Positions 1 to 7,473 are shown, counted from the first letter of the stretch. The stretch is 27,419 nt of DNA from DASQVO01 sp035640715 (GCA_035640715.1 DASQVO010000012.1:1-27419); one strand, 5' to 3'. Program-made: numbers and translations. The notes: generated from the sequence alone by a model not told the origin.

Positions 1-2
1 GC

Positions 3-806
3 CTGTCGATGACGGTGTGGGCGCACCACATGTTCACCACCGGCGGCGTGCTGCTCCCGTTCTTCTCGTTCATGACGTTCCTGATCGCGGTGCCGACCGG
101 GGTGAAGTTCTTCAACTGGGCGGGCACGATGTGGCGGGGCCTGCTCACGTTCGAGCCGCCGATGCTGTTCGCGGTCGGGTTCCTGGTGGTGTTCCTCTTC
201 GGCGGAATTACCGGCGTCATCCTGGCCTCACCGCCGATGGACTTCGCGGTCAGCGACTCCTACTTCGTGGTGGCCCACTTCCATTACGTGCTGGCCGGCA
301 CGGTGCTGTTCGCGATGTTCGCGGGCTTCTACTTCTGGTGGCCGAAGATGACCGGCAAGAAGCTCGACGGCAGGATCGGCAAGCTGCAGTTCTGGCTGCT
401 GTTCATCGGGTTCAACGTGACATTCCTCGTGCAGCACTGGATAGGCGTCGAGGGCATGCCGCGCCGCACCGCCAACTACCCGGACCTGCCGGGCAACGTC
501 ACGATCCTGAACCAGATCTCCACCGCCGGATCGTGGATCCTGACGCTTTCCATACTCGTTTTCTTCTACAACGTCTACAAGACGTGGCGGTACGGCGAGA
601 AGGTCAACGTCGAGGACCCGTGGGGCTACGGCAGTTCGCTGGAGTGGGCGACGTCCTGCCCGCCGCCGCGGCACAACTTCTACCGGATCCCGCGGATCCG
701 GTCCGAGCGGCCCGCGTTCGAGCTCCACTACCCGCATATCAAGTCGGGTGCCGCATCCAGGGCGCTCAGCCAGTCGATGTCCGCCCCGTCCGGTAACGAC
801 AGGTGA
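3..806 (+). CDS. ctaD: Cytochrome c oxidase subunit I, C-terminal part (5' end outside window)
   Basis: This is the C-terminal half of the catalytic subunit of aa3-type cytochrome c oxidase, a membrane protein that reduces O2 to water and pumps protons. The frame is open from the first bases of the window, so the N-terminus lies outside it. Visible landmarks are the WAHHMF motif (the His-His pair that binds CuB), PTGVKFFNW (the K-channel lysine), and VAHFHYVLAG, which carries the heme a3 and heme a axial histidines. Several hydrophobic membrane spans follow. The soluble tail ends with the conserved ATSCPPPRHNF segment typical of actinobacterial CtaD. The stop TGA at 804-806 overlaps the ribosome binding site of ctaF, so the two are cotranscribed. 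Identity is certain at family level. Confidence 0.97.
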   Translation: MSMTVWAHHMFTTGGVLLPFFSFMTFLIAVPTGVKFFNWAGTMWRGLLTFEPPMLFAVGFLVVFLFGGITGVILASPPMDFAVSDSYFVVAHFHYVLAGTVLFAMFAGFYFWWPKMTGKKLDGRIGKLQFWLLFIGFNVTFLVQHWIGVEGMPRRTANYPDLPGNVTILNQISTAGSWILTLSILVFFYNVYKTWRYGEKVNVEDPWGYGSSLEWATSCPPPRHNFYRIPRIRSERPAFELHYPHIKSGAASRALSQSMSAPSGNDR

Positions 807-813
807 GGTTCGC

Positions 814-1209
814 ATGAAGGTCGAAGGCTGGCTGTTCCTGGGCTGCGCGGCATTCTTCGGCGGCTCCGATATCGTCTACTGGTACTACTCGAAAGACCCG
901 ACGGGCACCGCGGCGCTCGCCTTCGCCGTGGGGCTGGCCATCCTCGCCGGGTTCTACGTCCTGTTCACCGGCCGTCGGCTGCCCCAGCGCCCCGAGGACA
1001 ACCCGCAGGGCGAGATCAGCGAGGGCACGGGAGAGATCGGCTTCTTCAGCCCGCGCAGCTGGTGGCCGCTGTTCGTCGGCTTCTCCTGCGCGGTGGCGGC
1101 CGCCGGCTTCGCGATCGGCTGGTGGCTGTTCCTGATCGGGGCGCTGATGACCATGTTCACCGCGATCGGCTTCGTCTTCGAGTACTACCGCGGCCACTAC
1201 GCTCATTAG
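814..1209 (+). CDS. ctaF: Cytochrome c oxidase subunit IV (actinobacterial type)
   Basis: This small membrane subunit (131 aa) is found in the aa3 oxidase of Actinomycetota and helps assemble CtaD with the other subunits. The N-terminus MKVEGWLFLG, the GGSDIVYWYYSKDPTG loop, and the ending GFVFEYYRGHYAH are characteristic of the family. There are about four hydrophobic segments, two on each side of a polar PQRPEDNPQGEISEGTGEIGF loop. The family is usually 130-140 aa, so this copy is complete. The ATG at 814 has a GGTGAGG ribosome binding site (802-808) lying over the ctaD stop codon, indicating translational coupling. The gene ends only 9 bp from the convergent glycosyltransferase gene. Confidence 0.95.
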   Translation: MKVEGWLFLGCAAFFGGSDIVYWYYSKDPTGTAALAFAVGLAILAGFYVLFTGRRLPQRPEDNPQGEISEGTGEIGFFSPRSWWPLFVGFSCAVAAAGFAIGWWLFLIGALMTMFTAIGFVFEYYRGHYAH

Positions 1210-1218
1210 CCCGGGCCG

Positions 1219-2343
1219 CTAGCCCAGGACCGCCTGCAGCCTTCCGGCGACGCGGGACCAGTCCCATTCCTGCTCCGCCCAGGCCTGGCCGCGCTGGCCC
1301 ATGGCCCTGGCCTTGGCGGGATCGGCGAGCAGTTCCGTGATGCGGTCCGCCAGGGCCGGTACGCTGCGTCCCGGGACCACGTAGCCGGTCTCGCCATCCA
1401 GGATCGCGTCCGGGGCGCCGCCGGAATCGCCGCCGATCACCGGCAGCCCGGCGGATGAGGCTTCCAGGTAGACGATGCCGAGACCCTCCACGTCGAGACC
1501 GCCCCGCCGGGTGCGGCATGGCATGGCGAACACATCGCCGGCCCGGTAGTAACCGGGCAGGTCCTCCAGCGGGACGCTCCCCGTGAACGTGACCGAATCG
1601 GCGACGCCAAGGTCGGATGCGAGTCGCCGCAGGTCGTTGCCGTAGGGACCGTCGCCGACGAGCAGCAGCGCCGCACCGCGGACGGCGGCACGGACGGCCG
1701 GCCAGGCACGGATCAGCGTGTCCTGCCCCTTGCGCGGCACGAGGCGGGACACGCACACCACGACGGGACGGCCGGCTAGCCCCAGCCGCGCCCTGACCTC
1801 GGCGGCACCCGGTCCGGGCTGGAACGCGGCCACGTCCACTCCCGGGGCGAGCCGGACCATGCGGGCCGCTGCCTGCGGCGACAACGCCCGCGCCAGGCGC
1901 GCCCGGAAATATTCGCCGAGATAGGTCATGACGTCGACGGTGTCACCGATCCGGCGCAGCAGGCCGCGAGCGCCCGGCAGGGCGGCCCAGCCCGCCTCGT
2001 GGCCGTGGGTCACTGCCACCAGGCGGCTCGCCCCGGCCCGCCGGAGAGCGGGTGCCAGCAGGCCGAGCGGCGCGGCGGCCCCGAAAATGACGCTGTCGCA
2101 GTCATACTCGCGCAGCGCCGCGACGGCCCGGCGCGCGACGGATGGCACGGGGAGCATCAGCGATGTCGGGTGCCTCGTCACGGGGAACGGCTGCCGGGCG
2201 TCGAAGTTCTTGGCGCCCTCCCAGGACGGTGCGTACACCGCAACCCGGTCGGGCGGCAGCAGGGAAGCGAGTCCGTGCACGAACGACTGAATCCCGCCCT
2301 GCCGGGGCGGGAAGTCGTTGGTGACGATCAGCGTGCCGCGCAT
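1219..2343 (-). CDS. pimB: GT4 mannosyltransferase, PimB'-like (phosphatidylinositol mannoside synthesis)
   Basis: This is a GT-B fold glycosyltransferase of family GT4 (374 aa). The N-terminus LIVTNDFPPRQGGIQSF closely resembles mycobacterial and corynebacterial PimB', which adds a second mannose from GDP-mannose to phosphatidylinositol monomannoside at the cytosolic membrane face. The donor-site residues are present: SRLVPRKGQD (R200, K205) and the E-x7-E motif in VEGLGIVYLEAS (E286, E294). The acceptor-side THGHE motif is at about 112-116. The start at 2343 is chosen because homologues begin directly at the MRGTLIVTN segment. The gene follows a strong hairpin that ends the upstream NlpC/P60 gene, so it probably has its own promoter or is read by leak-through. 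The exact acceptor is inferred; a related GDP-mannose-dependent GT4 is possible. Confidence 0.82.
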   Translation of the reverse strand: MRGTLIVTNDFPPRQGGIQSFVHGLASLLPPDRVAVYAPSWEGAKNFDARQPFPVTRHPTSLMLPVPSVARRAVAALREYDCDSVIFGAAAPLGLLAPALRRAGASRLVAVTHGHEAGWAALPGARGLLRRIGDTVDVMTYLGEYFRARLARALSPQAAARMVRLAPGVDVAAFQPGPGAAEVRARLGLAGRPVVVCVSRLVPRKGQDTLIRAWPAVRAAVRGAALLLVGDGPYGNDLRRLASDLGVADSVTFTGSVPLEDLPGYYRAGDVFAMPCRTRRGGLDVEGLGIVYLEASSAGLPVIGGDSGGAPDAILDGETGYVVPGRSVPALADRITELLADPAKARAMGQRGQAWAEQEWDWSRVAGRLQAVLG

Positions 2344-2367
2344 AGCGCCCGAGTCTAGGGCCCAGGC

Positions 2368-2406
2368 ACCGGTGAGCCCGGCAGATTGCCTGCCGGGCTC
2401 ACCGGT
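2368..2406 (-). terminator. Perfect 16-bp stem-loop downstream of the NlpC/P60 gene
   Basis: The arms ACCGGTGAGCCCGGCA (2368-2383) and its exact reverse complement (2391-2406) flank a 7-nt loop. The hairpin lies 49 bp past the stop of the NlpC/P60 gene and 24 bp before the start of the mannosyltransferase gene, both on the minus strand. There is no T-tract, which is common for actinobacterial terminators. It could also sit in the 5' leader of the mannosyltransferase mRNA. Confidence 0.75.
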
Positions 2407-2455
2407 TCGGCGTCTGGCCCGCTTCGGCGGGCTGTTCCTACGGCCCTTACGGCCC

Positions 2456-3496
2456 CTACGGCCTGACCACACCGTCCAGTGTGCTTGCGTACCAGGAGGA
2501 ATTCATGGGGAGCTCCTCAACGGGCATGCCGGCCTTCGGGGCGTCGACGATCATCCCGTTGCCGACGTAGATGGCGACATGACTCTCGCCGTTGTAGAGC
2601 AGCAGGTCACCCGGCTCGATAGAGGACGTAGAGACGTGCGGGAGCGAAGCCCAGTCGTCGTACGTCGTGCGGGGGATCGAGACTCCCGCGGACGCCCATG
2701 CCGCCTTAACAAGCCCGGAGCAGTCATATCCGGCGCTGCACGGCCCGTTGCCGCCCCAGACATACGGGCACTGGTTCTGGGCCATGGTGACCGCGAATGC
2801 CGCGGCCTGCCCGCCCTGGCTCGCGGTCGTTCCCGTGTAGGCGGCCACGGTGACCGCGCCGGCGCCAATGCTCGCCGCCGCGACCGCCTGCTGCTGCTGC
2901 GCGGTGAGGTTGGCTAGCACGGCTTTCTTGTTGTCCAGGAGCTGCTGGGCTTGCTGCTTCTGCTGCTGCCTTTGCTGCTCGATCGCAGCGAGTGCGCTCC
3001 TGGTGCGCTGTGCCTGCTGCTGTGAGGCGCTGAGCTGGCGGGTGGCGACGAGGAACTGCTTCATCTGCTGGTTCCTGGTGCTGGCCAGTTGCTGGAGCAT
3101 GGATGCGTTGTTGAGAACTGCCTGCGGGTCGCTGGAGGTGAGCAGCGCGGCAATCGAGGTCGTGTTGCTGTCCTCGTAGCTCGTCGCCGCGATCTGTGCG
3201 ACATCCTTGCTCAGCCTGGTGAATTGTGCCTTGTCGGCGGCGACCTGCCTGTTGACCTTGGCCAGCCGGACGCGCGCCACCGACAGCTGCTGCGCCGCCT
3301 GGTCGTACTGCTGGTTGGCCTGGTCGTACTTCGACTGCAGCTGGTTGACCTGCTGCTGGACCTGGCTTATGGACGGCTGTGGCGCCGCTACGGCTGTACC
3401 TGCGTAGGCGGTGAGGCCGACGGCGGCCAGAACGCCTGCCGCGATCGCGCCACTGCCTCGGAGCCGGGACCTCAGGCCCGGTAGCGGTGTACGCAC
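2456..3496 (-). CDS. Secreted NlpC/P60 peptidoglycan endopeptidase with coiled-coil N-terminus
   Basis: This predicted cell-wall hydrolase (346 aa) would cut peptide stems of peptidoglycan outside the membrane. A signal peptide is visible: an Arg-rich n-region, a hydrophobic core (about 16-35) and an AVA-AP cleavage site near residue 38. A long Gln/Ala/Leu-rich heptad region (about 42-215) is probably a coiled coil, as in RipA- and CwlO-type proteins. The C-terminal NlpC/P60 domain has the catalytic Cys in YDCSGLV (C259) and His in ESHVAIYVG (H306). The YVWGGNGPCSAG segment precedes the catalytic Cys. The GTG start at 3496 is chosen because it gives a normal signal peptide; AAGGAG lies 12 nt upstream, slightly far. 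A roughly 200-nt untranslated leader precedes it. Confidence 0.9.
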   Translation of the reverse strand: MRTPLPGLRSRLRGSGAIAAGVLAAVGLTAYAGTAVAAPQPSISQVQQQVNQLQSKYDQANQQYDQAAQQLSVARVRLAKVNRQVAADKAQFTRLSKDVAQIAATSYEDSNTTSIAALLTSSDPQAVLNNASMLQQLASTRNQQMKQFLVATRQLSASQQQAQRTRSALAAIEQQRQQQKQQAQQLLDNKKAVLANLTAQQQQAVAAASIGAGAVTVAAYTGTTASQGGQAAAFAVTMAQNQCPYVWGGNGPCSAGYDCSGLVKAAWASAGVSIPRTTYDDWASLPHVSTSSIEPGDLLLYNGESHVAIYVGNGMIVDAPKAGMPVEELPMNSSWYASTLDGVVRP

Positions 3497-3690
3497 GTGC
3501 CAGACACGCTCCTTCTCCCACGTCCCGCCTGTGGGCATGACGGGCCAGGGAGATGGGACATTGCCCTGCGGTACGGAACCGGTCTCTCCGGGTCCGCTGC
3601 ACCCTGGGCCCGGTTCGCGAACCTGGATCAGGCTCACTCCCGGCGGGACCTTGCCGACAGTCACCGCCCGGCCCCGCAAAGGAGGCAATG
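3497..3690 (-). promoter_or_regulatory. Long structured 5' leader of the NlpC/P60 gene (possible riboswitch, unassigned)
   Basis: About 200 nt separate the NlpC/P60 start from the upstream gene, with no supported ORF. Read on the minus strand it holds several self-complementary segments, including GGTTCGCGAACC (near 3612-3624), a GGCGG/CCGCC pair near 3642-3670, and CCCAC/GTGGG next to the ribosome binding site. CTCCTT near the 5' side can pair with AAGGAG at the 3' side, which would close a long domain and hide the ribosome binding site. Actinobacterial cell-wall hydrolase genes are often controlled by c-di-AMP riboswitches. The 3' part here (CCCGTCA then CAGGCG) only loosely recalls that consensus, so the class is not assigned. 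Confidence 0.35.
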
Positions 3691-3726
3691 GAACGGTGTA
3701 ACCGGAAGCTGACCCTAGTGAAAGGA

Positions 3727-4029
3727 TTAGGCCGATTCAACCGCTTCAGCCAGTCTCGTCCCAGTTTCGCCAATAACCGCACGGACAAGAGTACGTAACG
3801 CTACAATCACGGTTTCTGGCTTCGTGACCTGTGCCGGGCGGAACCGCAGCGGCGGCACCAGGCCGGCCGCGGCGAGCACGCTCAGCGCCCGCAATTCCTG
3901 CGCCCCGAGCGCCCGGCGGCCCGCCGCCGCTGCGCCGCCGCTATCCCCGCCCCGGTCAGGCAGCGCCGTGACAAGGCAGTCACCGCATGCCAGCTCGCGC
4001 AGCTCACACCGGCCGCAGTCAATCAGCAT
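3727..4029 (-). CDS. Small conserved hypothetical protein with N-terminal Cys4 motif
   Basis: This is a 100-aa protein with an N-terminal C-x2-C-x6-C-x2-C arrangement (CGRCELRELACGDC, residues 4-17), which suggests a bound zinc ion or iron-sulfur site. It is followed by a Gly/Ala/Asp linker and a Leu-rich segment containing LSVLAAAGLVPPLRF. Similar short proteins are common next to NlpC/P60 genes in actinobacteria, but I know no function. The ATG at 4029 is preferred over the one at 4050 because GGGAGA lies at good spacing before it. The gene lies upstream of the NlpC/P60 gene on the same strand and is divergent from the exonuclease gene. Confidence 0.75.
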   Translation of the reverse strand: MLIDCGRCELRELACGDCLVTALPDRGGDSGGAAAAGRRALGAQELRALSVLAAAGLVPPLRFRPAQVTKPETVIVALRTLVRAVIGETGTRLAEAVESA

Positions 4030-4163
4030 GACGTCTCCCGTTCGTGTCATGAATGGACGCGGCCCACGTTAGAAGCGGCCACTGACATTCCGGCCGGCCC
4101 GCTCCGGCGCACGCCGCTTCCTGGGCCCGGCGTGCCTGCCAGGGAATTGTCGGCGGGTTGCCC

Positions 4164-4169
4164 TACGGT
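4164..4169 (+). promoter_or_regulatory. Candidate -10 hexamer TACGGT for a leaderless exonuclease mRNA
   Basis: TACGGT ends 7 nt before the GTG at 4177. No Shine-Dalgarno sequence precedes that GTG, so transcription starting at or next to the GTG would give a leaderless mRNA. No good -35 box is seen at the usual distance. Confidence 0.35.
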
Positions 4170-4176
4170 AAAGACC

Positions 4177-4842
4177 GTGAGGGATCTGCACCTGACCGCG
4201 CCGGCCTGGGCGCAGGCCGCTCCCGTCCCGGAAGCGGCCTGCGGCGTGACGGCGCCCTGGTCCGGGATCGCGCTGACGCAGGTCGAGTTCGTGATCGTCG
4301 ACGTGGAGACCACCGGCTGGTCACCGGCGGATGCGAGGATCACCGAGATCGGGGCGGTCCGGATGCGTGCCGGGCACGTGTTCGGTGAGTTCACGACGCT
4401 GGTCAATCCCGGAGTGCCGGTACCCGGTGACATCGAGGCCCTCACCGGGATCACCAGCCAGATGGTCGCCGCGGCACCGCAGCCGGCCGACGCGCTGCCG
4501 GCCTTGCTGAGCTTCGCCGGCGGGCGGGTGTTCGCCGCCCATAACGCGCCCTTCGACCTCGGCTTCCTCGCCTCCGCCTGTGGCGACTGCGGGCTGCGCT
4601 GGCCGGATTTCACCGTGCTGGACACCGTCACGGTCGCCAGGCAGGTGCTCGGCGAGGGAGAGGTGCCCGACTGCAAGCTCGGCACGCTGGCGTCGTTCTT
4701 CGGCGCGCCCACGATGCCGTGCCACCGCGCGCTGGCCGACGCCCGCGCCACGGCGGCGGTGCTCGACGCGCTGATCACACGTCTGGCCGCCCGGGGGATC
4801 CGCACCCTTGACGAGCTTGGCGAGTGGCTGGCGGTAGCCTGA
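4177..4842 (+). CDS. DEDDh-family 3'-5' exonuclease (DnaQ epsilon-like)
   Basis: This stand-alone exonuclease domain (221 aa from this start) resembles the proofreading subunit of DNA polymerase III. All catalytic motifs are visible: Exo I VDVETTG (D42, E44), Exo II HNAPFDLGFL (D127), and Exo III HRALADAR (H183, D188), so it is the DEDDh type and should be active with two metal ions. The family conserves the segments TLVNPG, IEALTGIT and KLGTLASFFG seen here. A GTG at 4132 in the same frame would add 15 residues. I prefer 4177 because a -10-like TACGGT lies just before it and the added residues look non-coding. It is probably cotranscribed with the Lrp/AsnC-domain gene 55 bp downstream. Confidence 0.88.
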   Translation: MRDLHLTAPAWAQAAPVPEAACGVTAPWSGIALTQVEFVIVDVETTGWSPADARITEIGAVRMRAGHVFGEFTTLVNPGVPVPGDIEALTGITSQMVAAAPQPADALPALLSFAGGRVFAAHNAPFDLGFLASACGDCGLRWPDFTVLDTVTVARQVLGEGEVPDCKLGTLASFFGAPTMPCHRALADARATAAVLDALITRLAARGIRTLDELGEWLAVA

Positions 4843-4897
4843 GCCGGGTCCCCGGGAGCGGGGAGGCGCCGCGAGGAGACGGCCGAGGAGGCAGCGG

Positions 4898-5185
4898 GTG
4901 GTCACCGCGATCGTTCTTGTGAAGGCCGATATCCAGCGCATACCAGAGGTCGCCGAGATGATCGCCCAGCTTCCCGGGGTCAGCGAGGTGTACTCGGTGA
5001 CCGGCGAGTTCGACCTTGTCGTGATGGTCCGGGTACGCCAGCATGAGGAGCTCGCCGATGTGATCCCGGGCCGGCTCAACAAGGTAGCGGGCGTCACGCA
5101 CACCGAGACCCACATCGCGTTCCGCGCCTACTCGCGCCACGATCTCGAGGCCGCATTCTCGCTGGGCGCCGCCGAGAACGCCTAA
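4898..5185 (+). CDS. Stand-alone Lrp/AsnC effector-binding (RAM) domain protein
   Basis: This 95-aa protein consists only of the ligand-binding domain of the Lrp/AsnC regulators, without the helix-turn-helix. The pattern AIVLVKAD, LPGVSEVYSVTGEFDLVVMV, and VAGVTHTETHIAFRAYS matches the beta-alpha-beta-beta-alpha-beta RAM fold. The glycine in VTGEFD is typical of effector sites. Such proteins oligomerise and bind amino acids; some modulate full-length Lrp proteins. The GTG start is supported by GAGGAGG 7 nt upstream. It lies tail-to-tail with trpD, which makes an amino-acid-sensing role attractive, but this is inference. Confidence 0.9.
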   Translation: MVTAIVLVKADIQRIPEVAEMIAQLPGVSEVYSVTGEFDLVVMVRVRQHEELADVIPGRLNKVAGVTHTETHIAFRAYSRHDLEAAFSLGAAENA

Positions 5186-5204
5186 CAGACGGGCGGGGTT
5201 CGGG

Positions 5205-6263
5205 TCAGGATCCAGCCGCCGCCAGGCGGCGGCTGGCCTGCACCCACCGGTCCAGCAGCGCCCCGGCCGCGCCGGAGTCAATGGCCTCGGCAGCGCGGGC
5301 GAGACCTTCGGATAGCACCCGGGACAGGTCCTCCGGCCGTCCTACGCCCGCATCGGCGGCGAGCGCCGCCGATGCGTTCAGCAGCACGATGTCGCGTACC
5401 GGCCCGGGATCGCCGCCGAGCACGGCCCGGACCACGGCCGCGTTGTAGGCGGCGTCGCCGCCGCGCAGGTCCGCGGGATCCGCCCGCGCGACCCCCAGCT
5501 CGGCGGGATCTAGCTCGGTGGCGGTCACCGCCGAGCCGTGTACCAGCCAGACGGCGGACGTGGTGGTGGTGGTCATCTCGTCCAGCCCGTCCCCGCCGTG
5601 GAACACGAGCGCGCTCGCCTCCCGGCCGGCCAGGACCCCCGCGATGACCTCGCCCATCCGGCGGTCCGCCACCCCCACGGCCTGCGCCTGCGGCCGGGCC
5701 GGGTTCGCAACCGGGCCGAGGAAGTTGAACACGGTGGGCACGCCGAGCTGGCGCCGCGTTGGGCCCGCGTAGCGCAGCGCCGGATGATAGAGCGGCGCGA
5801 AGAGAAAGGCCACCCCGATCTCGCTGGCGAGTTCCACGGTCGCCGCGGGCGGGAGGTCGATGACGACCCCGAGGGCCTCCAGCACGTCGGCGGCGCCGCA
5901 CTTGGAGGAGGCGGCCCGGTTGCCGTGCTTGACCATGCGGGCGCCCGCCGCGGCCGCCACGATCGTGGCCATCGTGGAGATGTTGACCGTGTGCGCCCCG
6001 TCCGCCCCGGTGCCGACGAGGTCGACCAGGCGCCCCGGCACGCTGATCGGGGTGGCGTGGTCGAGCATGGCCCGCGCCAGGCCCGACAGCTCGGCGGCCG
6101 TCTCGCCCTTCATCCGCAGCGCGATGGCGAAACCCGAGATCTGGGCGTCCGTCGCCGCGCCTTCCATGATCTCGTTCATCGCCCACGCCGCCTCGTCAGC
6201 GGTGAGCGACTCACCCCTGACCAGCGCGCCGATGAGCGCCGGCCAGTTCGTCCGGGCTTCCAT
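5205..6263 (-). CDS. trpD: Anthranilate phosphoribosyltransferase
   Basis: This enzyme transfers phosphoribose from PRPP to anthranilate in tryptophan biosynthesis. The 352-aa protein carries the PRPP-binding loop DLVGTGADGAHTVNIST (82-97) and the anthranilate-side motif KHGNRAASS (112-120), followed by CGAADVLEALG, where most homologues have SGSADVLEALG. Length and domain order are normal for TrpD: an N-terminal helical domain, then an alpha/beta domain. The ATG at 6263 is chosen because homologues start near NWPALIGALV; a longer in-frame start exists at 6329. No other trp gene is nearby, which is usual for this locus in actinobacteria. The receiver-like gene lies 34 bp upstream on the same strand, so both are likely cotranscribed. 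The 3' end of the coding region doubles as a terminator-like hairpin. Confidence 0.95.
   Translation of the reverse strand: MEARTNWPALIGALVRGESLTADEAAWAMNEIMEGAATDAQISGFAIALRMKGETAAELSGLARAMLDHATPISVPGRLVDLVGTGADGAHTVNISTMATIVAAAAGARMVKHGNRAASSKCGAADVLEALGVVIDLPPAATVELASEIGVAFLFAPLYHPALRYAGPTRRQLGVPTVFNFLGPVANPARPQAQAVGVADRRMGEVIAGVLAGREASALVFHGGDGLDEMTTTTTSAVWLVHGSAVTATELDPAELGVARADPADLRGGDAAYNAAVVRAVLGGDPGPVRDIVLLNASAALAADAGVGRPEDLSRVLSEGLARAAEAIDSGAAGALLDRWVQASRRLAAAGS
5212..5236 (+). terminator. 12-bp perfect inverted repeat inside the 3' end of trpD
   Basis: CCAGCCGCCGCC (5212-5223) and its exact reverse complement (5225-5236) are separated by a single base. The hairpin begins 27 bp after the stop of the convergent Lrp/AsnC-domain gene, so it can terminate that transcript. 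In the other direction it encodes the last residues of TrpD (ASRRLAAAG). There is no T-tract. Confidence 0.6.
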
Positions 6264-6297
6264 GGGCCTGTTCGCCTCGTCTCGCCGCGGCCGGCTG

Positions 6298-6699
6298 TCA
6301 GGCCTTGGTGATCTCGGTGCGCCCGGCACGGCGCCGCATCAGGCCGGCCAGTTCCCTGGCCAGCTGCTGCGGGTCGATCGGATGGCTGATCACCGCGTCG
6401 GCCCGCGACCAGGTAGCGAGCCAACCGTCGTCGGCACGCCCGATGATCAGCAGCACCGGCGGGCAATCGTAGATCTCGTCCTTGGCCTGGCGGCAGATGC
6501 CCATCCCGCCCGCGGGCTGGGCCTCACCGTCAAGCACCATCACCTCAGCGCCGCCTTCGTCCAGCAGCCTGAACAGGGCTGGCTCCGTCGCGCACTCGAT
6601 GATCTCGGCGTCCGGGGCGTCGGGCTCGGGCCGGCTCCCGATGGCAAGCCGGATCTGGGCGCGCACGTCCGCGTCGTGGCTGTATACAACGACCTTCAC
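6298..6699 (-). CDS. Degenerate response-regulator receiver-like protein
   Basis: This 133-aa protein has the alternating beta/alpha pattern of a CheY-like receiver: KVVVYSHD, VMVLDGEAQPAGGMGICRQ, PVLLIIGRADDGW, and DAVISHPIDPQQL. The phospho-acceptor position D57 is kept. The N-terminal acidic pair is HD instead of DD/ED, and the invariant Lys of the KP motif is replaced by His (SHPIDP, H106). Canonical phosphorylation signalling is therefore doubtful, and no output domain is present. The GTG start sits only 60 bp from the divergent ctaE start, so the two share a promoter region. From memory, a similar orphan protein occurs between trpD and ctaE in other actinobacteria. Function unknown. Confidence 0.8.
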   Translation of the reverse strand: MKVVVYSHDADVRAQIRLAIGSRPEPDAPDAEIIECATEPALFRLLDEGGAEVMVLDGEAQPAGGMGICRQAKDEIYDCPPVLLIIGRADDGWLATWSRADAVISHPIDPQQLARELAGLMRRRAGRTEITKA

Positions 6700-6759
6700 G
6701 GGAATAGATGCTACTGAGTTGGGGGGGCGGCTGCAGACCGCCTACGGGATGTCGTAATA

Positions 6760-7410
6760 ATGGCCCTCGTGGCGACAGCATCCGTAACCGAGGCGGTACC
6801 CCGTACGCCGGCCAACCGGCCAAACCTGGTCAGCGTTGGAACGATCATCTGGCTGTCCTCAGAGCTGATGTTCTTCGCGGCGCTGTTTGCGATGTACTTC
6901 ACGATCCGCTCCGTGGAGAAGGGCGAGGGCCTGCCGTGGCCCGGCGCGCACCTGGACGTCGCTCTGGGCTCCGTCAACACGACCGTGCTGCTGCTGTCCA
7001 GCGTCACCTGCCAGATGGGGGTGTTCGCGGTCGAGCGCGGCCAGGTCGGGCGGGTCGGCAGCATCTTCAACGTCGGCAAGTGGGGCCTGCGTGAGTGGTA
7101 TGTCCTGACGTTCCTGATGGGCCTCTATTTTGACCTCGGCCAGGGATATGAGTACCTCGGCCTGGTCCGGGACGAGCACCTGACGATCTCGTCCAGCGCC
7201 TACGGGTCTGTCTTCTACATCCCGACCGGGTTCCACGGCCTGCACGTGGCCGGCGGCCTTGTGGCGTTCCTGTTCCTGCTCGGCCGCACCTACGCGGCTA
7301 AACGGTTCACCCGCGAGCAGCAGATCAGCGCGATCGTCGTCTCCTACTACTGGCACTTCGTCGATGTCGTCTGGATCGGCCTCTTCACCACCATTTACCT
7401 GATCCACTGA
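6760..7410 (+). CDS. ctaE: Cytochrome c oxidase subunit III
   Basis: This is subunit III of the aa3 oxidase (216 aa), a membrane protein that stabilises the catalytic core. Characteristic segments are WLSSELMFFAALFAMYFTIR, the GSVFYIPTGFHGLHVAGGL helix, and the final SYYWHFVDVVWIGLFTTIYLIH. About five hydrophobic helices are visible, as expected for the shorter bacterial subunit III. No clear Shine-Dalgarno sequence precedes the ATG. It is the first gene of the ctaE-qcrCAB cluster, which is the usual arrangement in actinobacteria and reflects the bc1-aa3 supercomplex. Confidence 0.96.
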   Translation: MALVATASVTEAVPRTPANRPNLVSVGTIIWLSSELMFFAALFAMYFTIRSVEKGEGLPWPGAHLDVALGSVNTTVLLLSSVTCQMGVFAVERGQVGRVGSIFNVGKWGLREWYVLTFLMGLYFDLGQGYEYLGLVRDEHLTISSSAYGSVFYIPTGFHGLHVAGGLVAFLFLLGRTYAAKRFTREQQISAIVVSYYWHFVDVVWIGLFTTIYLIH

Positions 7411-7473
7411 CGCGCCGGCGTCGCCACAGCACGTGAAAAAACTGGACCACTATCCGGAGAGCCGAGGACAGCA

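Noticed and set aside
2437..2461. Short tandem repeat of TACGGCCC at the end of the NlpC/P60 gene
   Set aside because: Three 9-bp copies with drift around a stop codon; no hairpin or other function seen beyond local slippage.
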